This document shows, in pieces, positions 1 through 10,857 of a stretch of 64,000 bases of DNA. Location: positions 310,001 through 374,000 of the forward strand of contig NW_012236504.1 in assembly GCF_000787575.1 (NCBI RefSeq). Direction: 5' to 3'. The translations under genes were made by a program, and so were the position numbers. Each line of letters starts with the position of its first letter. Position 1 is the stretch's first letter. The notes beneath the pieces are model-generated. The model had not been told where the DNA came from. It ran no database searches and saw only the letters and a program-made list of their open reading frames with translations. The DNA is from Acytostelium subglobosum LB1. Lineage: Eukaryota > Evosea > Eumycetozoa > Acytosteliales > Acytosteliaceae.

Positions 1-1375
1 GCTCGAGTGATTGCATCATCTTGAATCCATTCAATCGCTGGAATGGTAGCGTTGGCGATGTATGTTTGGCCATCTTTGAGATTGGTGCGAACTTGGCTTC
101 GCCAATGTTCATCCTCCTCATCTCTCTGTTGCCCTCAATCTCGTCCTCGTCCTCAAATGTATCGTCGTCAATGTTGTTTTGGTCCGCCGGTGATGTCTTG
201 TTCAAATCGGCCATGTAATCCACGATGCCCAGCTGTCGCAGCCATTGCTCCTCACGCAGGCCACGTGTGTTTGCAAAGCAAACAATGTATCCTCCGTCGT
301 TCAGCTTTGGCATGGCCATCTCCAGTAGCTCGCGATATCTGTTCTTTGTGGTAAATGTGCCAAAGCGCAGACCGTTGGCCACGGAAGGCGGGTCGATGAT
401 GATGACGTCAAAGCCAAGATTCTTGTCCTTGATGTCGAGCAGCTTTGAGAACACATCCTTCTCCATGATCTGATGGAAGTTCATTGAGACTCCATTGAGT
501 TCAAAGTTCTTCCTGGCCATCGTGTTGTATATACGCGAGTTGTCAATGCTGTATGTAGAGATCTTCTGTGCGCCAAGCACGGGTGCCAATGAGAAGGTGG
601 CAGTATGCGAGAAGGTGTTCATGATTGAGCCAGAGTCGCGGTCGTCAAACAATGATGTGACGTAACGGCGATTGGCACGTTGATCCATGAACAAGCCAGA
701 CGATGTGATGTCCTCCAGGTTGATGCCAACCTTCATACCATTCTCCTCGATCACTAAAGAGAAAGGTTCGTCCGGGTGGTAGCGTTTCAGCTTGTCGCCC
801 TTATAATGCTTGCTAAACAAGTTCAATGGTCCCTTAATCTTTGATCTCCAATACACTCCCTTCTTGCCAGTCTGATGCATAATATAGTCTGTAATATAGT
901 TCAAGTGTTTACACCAATGTTCGGAATGAGTCTTGATTGAATGAAAGTTAGTATTACTCGCTCGCTCACTCATTCAATGGGTACTTACAATGACTTGAAG
1001 ATAGTCTGCGTATGCATCGACTGTTATACCTGGCATACCATCGCCACACTCGTTGATTATCCTGTATGCTGCCTTGGGTCCAATGTCTAGTTTGCCTTGC
1101 TTGCTCATTGCCTCGCGATACTGAAGTGCATCGTCGATACAATGTTTGAGATAGTTGTTGTCAAAGGTCTGAAGCTCGTATGACATTATACGTATGGGTG
1201 GTTCAATTGTCTTGTCAACCAATGCCATTCCTATTATATCCTTTGAACTTGATTCAAATGGTATTATACCAGTGCGTCCACCAAACTCTGACAACATCGA
1301 CGTTGACAAGTTATATGTCTTTCGTCTCAATTGATTCTCCAATGCAGCACTTGCTCTAAGTATGTTTGATGTCAT
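1..1375 (-). CDS. RlmI-like SAM-dependent RNA methyltransferase (3' end beyond window)
   Basis: The gene reads leftwards off the window. Exon 1 is 1375-989 and exon 2 is 931 to beyond 1. The intron has a GTAAGT donor and a CAAG acceptor, and joining restores one frame (DYLQVI then THSEHWCKHLNYITDY). About 439 residues are visible. The C-terminal half is a class I methyltransferase fold: NTFSHTATFSLAPVLGA resembles the SAM-binding motif I of the RlmI/RlmK (YccW) family, and FDVIIIDPPSVANG is the post-motif IV DPPS loop. The upstream part (GMPGITVDAYADYLQV) matches the central domain of bacterial 23S rRNA m5C methyltransferase RlmI. The role in rRNA modification, and possibly in an organelle, is inferred from the family. 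The first 25 residues are Ser/Leu/Arg rich and could be a presequence. The gene shares a 259-bp spacer with the divergent SERAC1 gene. Confidence 0.85.
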
Positions 1376-1634
1376 CTCTGATACACAAGTAGTAATATAT
1401 ATTAAGAATATATAGATATATGATTGATTGATTGATTGAATGATTGAATGATTGAATGAAAGAAGTCCAAGAAGAATAGGGAAGTCATTGTTTGTCGCTC
1501 GTTTGGGAATGTAAGTTTTAATTTATGGGTTTGGCTAACTTTGCAATCAAGAAACTAAGAGACACGTCACTTCATTGTAAAGTTCATTTGAATCATTCAT
1601 GTAGGCTTGTAATAATAATATATAAATACATATA
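1376..1634. promoter_or_regulatory. Divergent promoter region, methyltransferase / SERAC1
   Basis: This spacer lies between two start codons that face away from each other, so it must hold both promoters. It carries an imperfect TGAT/TGAA tetranucleotide run at about 1420-1460 and an AT-rich stretch just before 1635. I see no clear TATA box or operator. Confidence 0.5.
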
Positions 1635-4631
1635 ATGCAGAGATTGATGAGGATACCCTATAGGGTATCTTTACATCAACCTCATCTATCAACAATCACA
1701 TTCAATCGTCATTACTCATCGGCCAACGAACAAGGTCATGGTCAGAGCCAGGGTCAGGGTCAAGGTCAGAGTCATGGACATGGTCGCGACCAACAACACA
1801 AGTCATCATCATCATCATCATCGAGATGGAATAAGAAATGGATTGTATCATTGAGTGTTGGAACAACTGCTTGTGTCGTGGCAACAGGATTGGCCGTGGC
1901 ACATGAACAAATGATGTTGGAACCTTGGCTATTGAAACAGTTGTCGCTGGATCATGCACAGTTCAGATATACATGGCAGAACAATATACTGTTATGGCTA
2001 CTCAAGAGGACTATTACACAATACACACGAATTGACGAATCACATCATATACCAATTGGTCAGCTCGTTGACACCCTGGTCGCACTGGTCTACTTCACTC
2101 CCGATGTCAAATCACGTGAGATCATCATTGACATTTTGGACCATCTTTCGAGAAACAGTATGTTGGAGCGTAGTACTATCAATGAACAATTGGTACAATG
2201 TCTGATGCAGATGTGTAATGACAATGCTGAGTTGACCGTGCCAGTCGCTCAAGTCATTAGCAATCTACTCAAAGGACGTGACACACGTATCCGCACTCTC
2301 ATAATCAAGTCAATCGGCTTCAAACAACTCTCCGATATCCTTCCACACTCTGACATCCTATTCAAACATGAAGTATCCCATTACCTATCACATCTTCATG
2401 TGGACTGTAAGTCATTGATTGATCAACTGGGATTATTCCATCATTCGCTCACTCATTCAATCAATCGATCAATCATACATAGATCAGACTGAACTGAATG
2501 AAGGCTTGTTTGAGATGATTGAAAGCATGCTGGAAGATGATACATCTTCCAATGCACTTCCAACTGTTGACCAGCTGGTTGTTACCAATATATCATCATT
2601 CCTTGCCAACCTCTCAATATACACAATCAGTTCCAAAATCCAAGTATTCAAACTACTCTCATCTCTTGTACATCAATCCAAACTACCTCTAACCAATCAT
2701 ATCAAGTGTAATATTGCCAATGCCATTGTAAACCTATCCAATGATGGTGAGTAGTAATAATCCCATCCACTCAATATCAATCTTGCTAACCTTAATAATC
2801 ATGAAGAGATCACACAAGAACTGATTGTGAACAATGGATGGTTAAAATATTTGAATGAATGGATACTACCAAGGACATCCAACGACAATAACAACAACAT
2901 GGAAATGAGTGATGATGACCTTGATTGGGAGCAGCCACTTCAACTCTCCTCAATCATAGCCCTTGCCAATTTATTATCCATTGGAAGTAAGTCATATATG
3001 TCTTCGCGTCCTTCCTCACATCCTACTGACCTCCCTCCAACCATCCAATCAAACATTAGCCAAATGTACTATACCAATTAGTTCATCGATATCACCTGGT
3101 GAGGTGCTTGGGATTGCAAGGGACACGAATAACAAATCGTGTAGACTTCAATCATTGCGATTGTTGGCCAACTTATCAGTGTTTGATAACAATGATGAGA
3201 ACCTACTATATAGCAAAATTGGTGATGAAGGATTGATCAGTCTGATCAATCTATTTGAGAGAGCAGACCTCTACACCAGCCGGAATATCATTCGATGTCT
3301 AGGTCACATGTCCAAAGATAGTAAGTTCAATCAATCATTATTTAATGGATGGCGCCATGACTAACATGCCTTGGCGCATCATCACTTTCACTCAGAGAAT
3401 GTTGCAGACCTCTTGTTGAATGATGAGGTCTGGGACAAGTTCATCGTGGTCTCTGAGATCAATGACATTGAGATACAAAGACGACTTTCCAGAACAATTG
3501 CCAATGCTGCCTTCAACAGTATGTATCTCTTGGATCACACCTTGGAATGATTCCACTCACTCAATGAATCACATAGACAGCGAACGATTAGTTGAGAAGA
3601 CAGAGGTTCAGACATTGTTGGCCAAGTGGATAAAATCTAGCGATGATTATATACGCTCCAACTCGATAAGGGCACGTGTATCTCTAGCCACATCTAACCA
3701 GAAGACACCAAAGTATGCCGAGGGTATTTACCTGCTGCATCCAACGAATGCCAGCTCTGACTTTGACTTTGACCTGATATTCATTCATGGCGTCAATGGA
3801 CATCCCTTCACAACATGGGCCAACACGCCGGTGGCACCAGACTCCACGCCGCTGCCCGAAGCGGCAATCGATGAGTCCAAGCTCGTATGCTGGCCCAAGG
3901 ACTGGATCCCACAAGATTTCCCCAAGGCCCGTGTGATCACAGTTGGATACGACATATTCCTCTCGTCCTGGGGCGGTGGCAACGCCACACCCTTGCATGA
4001 TCAGAGCCAAGAGATCCTGGAGAATCTCAAGCTGGCGGGCGTTGGCTCGCGGCCATTCATGTTTGTCACACACAGCTTTGGCGGGCTGGTCGCCAAGCAG
4101 ATGCTCAAACTGGCGTCCCAGTCACCAGCGCACTATAGTGACATATCAAAGAACTGTCGCGCAGTGGTGTTCTACGCCACGCCACACTATGGTGCACGTC
4201 TTGCCGAGTACGCCTATACACTGGAGAAGGTGTTGCGCACCACCAGCGCCATCTACGATCTGTTGCCGAGCAGCCAGCACGTCGATCGTCTCACACGCCT
4301 CTTCCCCAAGTTTGCGCCCAACGTCGCCACCATGTGCTTTGGCGAAACTGAAGAGACATGTGTACTGAAGAACATCTGTCTGGTGATTGTCGATGAGGCC
4401 AGTGCCAATCCCAAGTTCTCAGGTGCCACTCACTCATTCAAACTACTCAAAGCCAATCATCGTGGAGTATGCAAACCATACGATCGCAATGATGAGAAGT
4501 ATCAACTGGTTCGTGATTTTATCAACAGTGTCATCTATGGTTCATCATCATCGAACTCCTCCTCATCATCAAGGTTACAGCATCACATTGATAGTCATCA
4601 TCATCAGCATCAACGTGTTGTCATTGATTGA
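1635..4631 (+). CDS. serac1: SERAC1-like alpha/beta hydrolase with N-terminal armadillo-like region
   Basis: Six exons (1635-2406, 2483-2746, 2807-2986, 3060-3320, 3396-3518, 3577-4631) join in frame to 884 residues. The N-terminus (MQRLMRIPYRVSLHQPHLST) is basic with no acids, fitting a mitochondrial presequence. A short hydrophobic segment follows at about 73-90. Residues 120-560 are helical Leu/Ile/Asn-rich repeats of armadillo type. From about residue 598 comes the lipase domain: FDLIFIHGVNGHPFTTW, then FVTHSFGGLVAKQM with the nucleophile Ser. The usual G-x-S-x-G elbow has Thr at its first position here. Human SERAC1 acts in phosphatidylglycerol remodelling at mitochondria-ER contacts, so the role here is by homology. 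The third intron was placed 3' to 3059 (AAACATTAG) because the nearer AG at 3080-3081 breaks frame. The tail is Ser and His rich. AATAAA lies at 4763-4768. Confidence 0.85.
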
Positions 4632-5337
4632 TCGATTGATTGATTGGTGCCAGGATTCCAGGGTAACTACTATTGAAAAGTAAACAATAATAGAGTAGAG
4701 TTACATGTATCATCGTTCAGTGTATTGATGAATAAGTGTGACTGAACTGTTGAGCATTCAACAATAAAGTTCGTTTGTTCATGCACTCGGTCGACTGTTC
4801 ATAAATTAATTTTTTTTGAACAAGTTTGAGGTTATTCAACAACAACGAGCGATTTAAAGAGAGAGAAATAGAGAGGAGAGCTGGGGTAACTTTAGTTCTT
4901 TCACCTGATTGTATTACACAACACACGACAAGCTTCAAAGTTAAACAAATAATACTCTGAGTCATATATCACTTAACTCTTAGGATTCATCTTTACATTG
5001 AAGTTATTCATACATTCATTCGTTAATTTGTTAAGACGACGACAACGACTTCGAATATTTTTGATCGATCATTCATTCAATCAATCATCATTCGTTAGTT
5101 TGGTTAGTTCTCTCATTCAATATCACATCACATCTACTCTCGTGCTCGCTTATTTGCTTACTGTAGCTAGCTTGCTTGATTGTTTAAACATTTAAATATC
5201 ATCATCATCATCATCATCATTATAACAACTCAAGAGAGAGAGAGTCGAAGCGTAGACCTCCTACTTATTATTATTATTATTATTACTATTATTATTATTA
5301 TATATACATCGTTTATAACAAACAAACATATAATACA
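4632..5337. other. Intergenic region with (ATC)n and (ATT)n runs
   Basis: This region holds the SERAC1 3' UTR, with an AATAAA polyadenylation signal at 4763-4768, and the XRN2 promoter and leader. Trinucleotide runs (ATC)n at about 5197-5222 and (ATT)n at about 5264-5302 lie just upstream of the XRN2 start. I see no gene here. Confidence 0.6.
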
Positions 5338-8300
5338 ATGGGAATTCCAGCATTCTTCAGATGGATGGTAGACAAGTACCATGGTCTAATCGAGTCAACA
5401 AGGGAGCCAAGGAATCAGGATGGCACTCGCATCAGATGCGACAACAGTGAGCCAAATCCAAATGGAGAGTACGACAATCTCTATCTTGATATGAATGGTA
5501 TTATACATCCTTGTGCGCATCCTGAGACAGGACCACAACCGCGCAATACAGAGGATATGATGGACTCGATCATTGAGTACCTCGACCTCATATTCTCCAT
5601 CGTCAGACCGCGCAACCTGGTCTACATGGCCGTCGACGGTGTGGCACCGCGTGCCAAGATGAACCAGCAGCGTTCGCGTCGTTTCAGAGCGGCAATGGAC
5701 TCGCGTCTGGCCAAGGAGGCTTCGGAGAAGGAGATGATGGACAGGGTGGCCCAGGGCACTGCCACACAAGCAGAGATCGATGCCATTCAGAAGTCCAAAG
5801 AGGACAAGTTCCACTTTGACTCCAACTGTATCACGCCAGGCACAGTCTTCATGGACCTCGTCTCACTCACACTGCGGTCCTACGTGGCCGAGAAGATTTC
5901 AACTGATCCAGCATGGAAGAACGTATGTCCAAGTCGCTCACTCAATCAATCAATCAATCATACTCACTCACACCAATCAATCATTAGGTTAAAGTTATCA
6001 TCTCAGACGCATCTGTACCGGGAGAGGGAGAGCATAAGATCATGAGCTACATCAGAGAGCAAAGAGCACAGAAGGACTACAATCCAAACCTTAAGCACGT
6101 GATCTATGGTCTGGATGCCGATCTGATTATGTTGGCCCTGTCGACACATGAGGCCAACTTTGACATTCTAAGAGAGTTTGTCGAGACGAACAAGTCGCGA
6201 AAGGTCCAGCGCAGACACGACGCCGAGAAGACCGAGGAGGAGCTACAGGAGATTGCCGAGCACAAGGACTTCCTGATAAAGAACTACCAGCTGCTGAGTC
6301 TCAACCTGTTCCGCTCCTACCTGAGCCAGGAGCTGTATTGCAAGCCCGCGTTTGGCTTTGATATAGAGCGAGTGATCGATGACTTCATCTTCATCTGTTT
6401 CTTCGTCGGCAATGACTTCTTGCCGCATCTGCCGTCGCTGCAGATCAACGAAGGCGCCATCGACCGTATCATGGATATCTACAGGGAGCTGTTGCCAACG
6501 TTCGATGACTATCTGACAGAGGACGGCGAGTTTGACCTGGACCGCGTCGGCCTCATCTTCACGAGGCTGTCGCTGGTCGAGGAGGACATCATGTTGGAGC
6601 GCAAGCACAAGGAGGAGAACATGAAACGTCGTCGCGAGAGGCAAAACAACAGAAACAACTACAACAACAACAGAGGCGCAGACAGCCTGGACCTCAAGGT
6701 CGGTGTGTCCAAGGAGCACCAGGCCGCCGCCAAGAGTCTGCTCAGCGAGCTGTTCAAAGAGCAGGAGCCACAGCAACCCGTGGTCAAGAAGATCAAGTCC
6801 GAGGACACCGCTTCAAACATGGACGCTGCTGCCAAGATCCGCGAGCAACTCGCCGCGCTGAGGAGTCAGAACAAGCAGATGAAGGAGGTGGTCGAGCAGG
6901 TCCAGGCCAACATCACTACTGAGCCTAAAGTGGTGCCACCCAAGAGACAGACACAGATGATTGACATTGTGCCCGAGCAGGCAGCTCCACCAAAGAAGGA
7001 GACCAAGAAGAGAAAGGAGAGAGACCAGGACGAGGAGGAGAAGAAGGAGGAGGAGGAGGAGAGGAAGAAGAAGGAGGAGGAGTCACTGCAGGAGACGACA
7101 TTCGTCAATCACATGAAGGATGTCAACATTGGCCAGAAAGGTTGGCGCAAGAGATACGCCAAGATGCACTTTGAGCCAGAGGATGGAGAGGAGAATGTTC
7201 TGCTTAGGGTGTGCCAGTCGTACATCGATGGTCTGGCATGGGTCCTCAAGTACTACTACAAAGGCTGTGCCTCGTGGGGCTGGTACTACCCATTCCACTA
7301 TGCACCCTTCATTCTGGACCTCGTTGACAACCTGGGCGACATTGTGCCTCCCGTCTTTGAGAAGGGTCTGCCATTCAAGCCATTCGAGCAACTGATGAGT
7401 GTGCTGCCCAGAGACTCTGCGCAGTTCGTGCCCAAGCCCTACCAGAAGATGATGGGCGTCGACGATGGCAGCGGAGATTCGTCTCCCATCATTCACTTCT
7501 ACCCAACCACGTTCAAGATCGACGTCCAGCCCGGCGTGCCCCTGTGGAAGGGTATCTGTCTGCTGCCCTTCATCAACGAGCAGGAGCTGCAAGAGTCGCT
7601 GCGTCCACTGGACAACGTGCTCACCGACGAGGAGATCTTCCGTAACAGCCGTGGCTCAGAGTACCTCTTTGCCAACAAGAACGTAGAGTTTGTAGCCAAG
7701 GACAAGAAGGGTCGTCAGCGTGGCGATATCGACCCCAAGCTATCCAAGGACTTCTTGGGCAAGATCGATAAACTGCCCCAGCGTCTCATTGATAGACTGC
7801 CGCCCATGCAGGATGCCGTTGCCTACGAGTTCCACAACCCAGGCTTCCCAGAGGGCTACGAGTTCAAGTCTGCCATGCTGCCAGGCGCCATCATGTTGCC
7901 AAGGACCCAGAACACCACGAACCAACCATCCATTCAGAACAGCGCAGCCAATCGCATGATTAACCACTCGCTCGGTTCAAACCAGTACAAGGACAACCAA
8001 GGCTACAACCAAGGACGTGGATTCAATGGCGGTGGTGGACGTGGTGGATACCAGGGCGGCGGTGGTCGTGGTGGATACCAAGGTGGTGGCCGTGGTGGCT
8101 ACAACAACAACAACAGCAACTATGGTGGCAACAGAAACAACAATAATGGTGGTGGAGGTTACAACAATGACAACAGCGTGTACCAGGCACAACAACAGCA
8201 GCAGCAGCAGCAGCAGCCACAGATGATGCAACAACAGCAGCAGCAGCAGCAGCAGCCTCAGATGATGCAGCAACAGATGATGATGCAGCAACAGCAAATG

Positions 8301-8786
8301 ATGCAACAGATGCAGTACAACAACTATGGAGGTGGCTATAACAACAACTATGGTGGAGGTGCCAACTACAATGCCCAATACTATAACAACAACAACAGCA
8401 ACTATGGTGCCAACAATAACTATGCTGCTGCAGGCAACTATGGTGGCAACTACGGTGCTGTAGCCAACAGCAACTATGGAGCGAACAACAACTACAACTA
8501 CAACCAACAACAACAATACCAAATGCAACCTCAACAAATGCAACAAATGCCTCAACAACAGCAAATGCTTCCACAACAACAACAAATACCTCAACAGCCA
8601 CAACAACAACAGAAGCAGCAGAGACAACCAAACAACAATGATCCACAACAGCAGATGATGAAGATGATGCAACAATCCACTGTCTACAACTCCAACCAAA
8701 CTCAACCGAGAGCAAACATCACTGGCGAGCAACAACAACAGAACAAAGGAAAGTATACTCCCTTTGCCAAACAATCCAAGAAGTAA
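5338..8786 (+). CDS. xrn2: 5'-3' exoribonuclease XRN2/Rat1 with Q/N-rich RGG tail
   Basis: Two exons, 5338-5922 and 5988-8786, join as WKN|VKVIISDASVPGEGEH and encode 1127 residues. The start MGIPAFFRWMVDKYHG and the block DNLYLDMNGIIHPCAHPE are the conserved N-terminus of the XRN family. PNPNGEYDN and the spacing favour XRN2/Rat1, the nuclear enzyme of transcription termination and rRNA processing, over cytoplasmic XRN1. Acidic active-site residues are visible in LDMNG, SDASVPGEGEHK and GLDADLIM, with FVGNDFLPHLPSL following. The CCHC zinc knuckle of human XRN2 is absent; the place is taken by the charged stretch RKVQRRHDAEKTEEELQE. Residues about 520-575 are Lys/Glu repeats. From about residue 870 the tail has RGG/GGY repeats, polyglutamine and NNY-rich stretches, likely disordered and RNA-binding. 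XRN2 would degrade uncapped nuclear RNA with a DXO/Rai1 partner, which was not seen here. Confidence 0.95.
8010..8620 (+). repeat. Low-complexity coding repeats in the XRN2 tail
   Basis: Within the XRN2 coding region there are GGTGGTGGACGTGG-type repeats (Gly/Arg/Tyr), followed by CAG/CAA runs coding polyglutamine with interspersed Met, and AAC runs coding Asn/Tyr. The long open frame on the opposite strand here is only the shadow of these repeats. Confidence 0.85.
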
Positions 8787-8891
8787 AATAAAACAAACAA
8801 ATATATATATATAGTATACATACATAACATTATAATGATCAAAGGTAGTAGTAGTGTAAGGGTAATGGGAAAAGGGGATTGTCTAGTTTAT

Positions 8892-10457
8892 TTATCTCTT
8901 CATGAATGCCTCGATTGCCTCCACGGACCTCGGAATCATCTTGGAGAGGTTGTCGTGTCCGGTGGCAGTGATGACAATGTCATCTTCGATACGGATACCG
9001 CCAAATCCTCTGAATCTGGCAAGGACATCATTGTTGATGTGTTTGGACTTGACTGGATCGGCAAGGGCCTGGTCCAAGAGATGGTCAATGAAGTAGCAGC
9101 CAGGCTCAGAGGTCATGCACATGTTCTCCTTGAGACTACGAGTGGTACGCAATGAGTTGATCTTGGGCTTGGCATCGCCGAGGTAGCCTCCAACATCATG
9201 AGTGTTCAAGCCAAGCATGTGACCAAGTCCATGAGGGAAGAATACTGGTCCCATCTTGTTGTCGATCAGGTCCTCTAGGGATCCGACCAGGATACCGGCC
9301 TTGAGAAGGGCGGCCAGAATGCAACGCTCGGCCAACTTGTGCATGTCGATCCACTCAACACCTGGCTTGACCGCATTGAGCACGGCTTGCTGGGCATCCC
9401 ACACTGCATTGTATACAATCTTCTGGTCGTCAGTGAACTTGCCATTGGCTGGGTAGGAGCAGGTGACATCGGCGGTGTAGCCATGATATTCGGCGCCCAT
9501 GTCAAACAGACAAATAGAGCCATCACGGATAGTGCTGGCATTGGGCTCTCCGGCGTGTCCATAATGCAGTACAGCTCCATTGGCATTGGCAGCGCAGATG
9601 CAGGTGTAGCCCATGTTACGGCAACCATTATCATGATATGAATGGTACATAAAGATGCTCTCGCATTGGTACTCCTTCATTCCTGGACGAATCTTCTTCA
9701 TGACCTCGAGATGTGCGCGGCAAGATGACTCTACTGAGTATCTCAGACACTCAATCTCCTTGGGCGACTTGATGACACGGCACTCTGTGGCGTGGGGGAA
9801 GGCCATGGTGGTATTGACAGTGAACTCCTCGATGCCATGGAAGTGCATTGGGGTGGTGGTCTTGTGGCTGTCAGTGTTCAGACCTTCCACAGTGAAGATG
9901 GTTGAGCACTTCTTCTCGCGCAGATACTTGGCCATGTCCTCGACAAACTCTACATGGTCCACCAGGAAGATCTCCTTGTAATAGTCCTTGGCATGAATGT
10001 GTCCCATCCACATGGCATACTCTGGTGGGAACTTGGGAACAAACAATGTGGACTCTGGCTGATCAGCATTGTTTAGTGAGACAACTCCATAACAATCTGG
10101 CATATCACTTCCGAATGCCCAGAAGAAGTACTTCTCCTGCTTGAACATTGGCTCATGGTCTGTATCATATTGAGTATCGGCCTTTCCACCTTGAAACAAG
10201 ATAAAAGAGTTTTCTGGAATACTCTTTTCTGTTTGATTCAATGATCACCAGTAATGAGTGTTAGCTTAATGATTGAGGACGATCAATCAAACATAATACA
10301 TACGATCTGATGACTCCAAGATAGTCTTTACTAGTCTTGCCCTGTTCTCCTTGTGCATCACAAGTGGAACCTTGTGAGTGCTGTTTCCAAGCCAGTAGTA
10401 GCCTGGTGAGTAGTGGCTGTCCTTGTGGCTCTCCTCTTTGAATACTGGGCTGCTCAT
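8892..10457 (-). CDS. pepd: Xaa-Pro dipeptidase (prolidase)
   Basis: Two exons, 10457-10304 and 10228-8892, encode 496 residues, close to human PEPD (493). They splice as [19 protein letters not shown]. The N-terminal half carries the creatinase/prolidase N domain ([17 protein letters not shown]). The C-terminal half is the pita-bread metallopeptidase M24 fold. The five metal ligands are recognisable: two Asp in [15 protein letters not shown], His in [10 protein letters not shown], Glu in TSEPGCYF and Glu in GIRIEDDI. The enzyme splits dipeptides with C-terminal proline, using a two-Mn centre in the cytosol. The gene is convergent with XRN2 (only about 105 bp between stop codons), so the two transcripts probably overlap at their 3' ends. 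Confidence 0.93.
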
Positions 10458-10857
10458 CTTTGGTAAGTAATGTATATGTAGTTGTATTAAAATGTTATGA
10501 CTATGGTGTCAATGTAATAAGTAATGTTAACAAACTTCAAACATCGAACTTGAATGAACTCATCATCAACTTTGGACATCGTGTTTGTGAGTGGGGTAGG
10601 GTCCACAAACGAGGGTTGGACCCACAAAATAACCCAAAAAGGCAATGAGGTCAACCCACCATCTAACTAATCGGGAATAACGAATGTTCAAATACCATAA
10701 TGGATTGGATGACAGACAGTACGGTATCCACAACTCGTTACCTACTATTGTTGTTGTACATTTATTGCGTGTAAAGGTAAATTTAGATTCACACGCTACT
10801 GCTCACTCTTGGTCGCTGACTTGGAAATTAATCCGGACTAACGCTCAATGAAGTATG
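10458..10857. other. Spacer with GGGTCCA...TGGACCC inverted repeat
   Basis: This is non-coding sequence upstream of the prolidase start and downstream of the bZIP gene stop. It holds an inverted repeat with arms GGGTCCA (10599-10605) and TGGACCC (10617-10623), which could form a hairpin or bind a dimeric factor. The rest shows no coding signal. Confidence 0.4.

Noticed and set aside
1420-1460. Tetranucleotide runs as a CRISPR-like or satellite array
   Set aside because: Units are 4 bp with no spacers; this is simple-sequence DNA common throughout the window.
3080-3081. Nearest AG acceptor for SERAC1 intron 3
   Set aside because: It puts the next exon out of frame; AG at 3058-3059 keeps frame.
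7977-8825. Minus-strand open frame of 282 codons over the XRN2 tail
   Set aside because: It is the antisense of CAG/AAC repeats, giving Leu/Val runs, and lies fully within XRN2 coding sequence.
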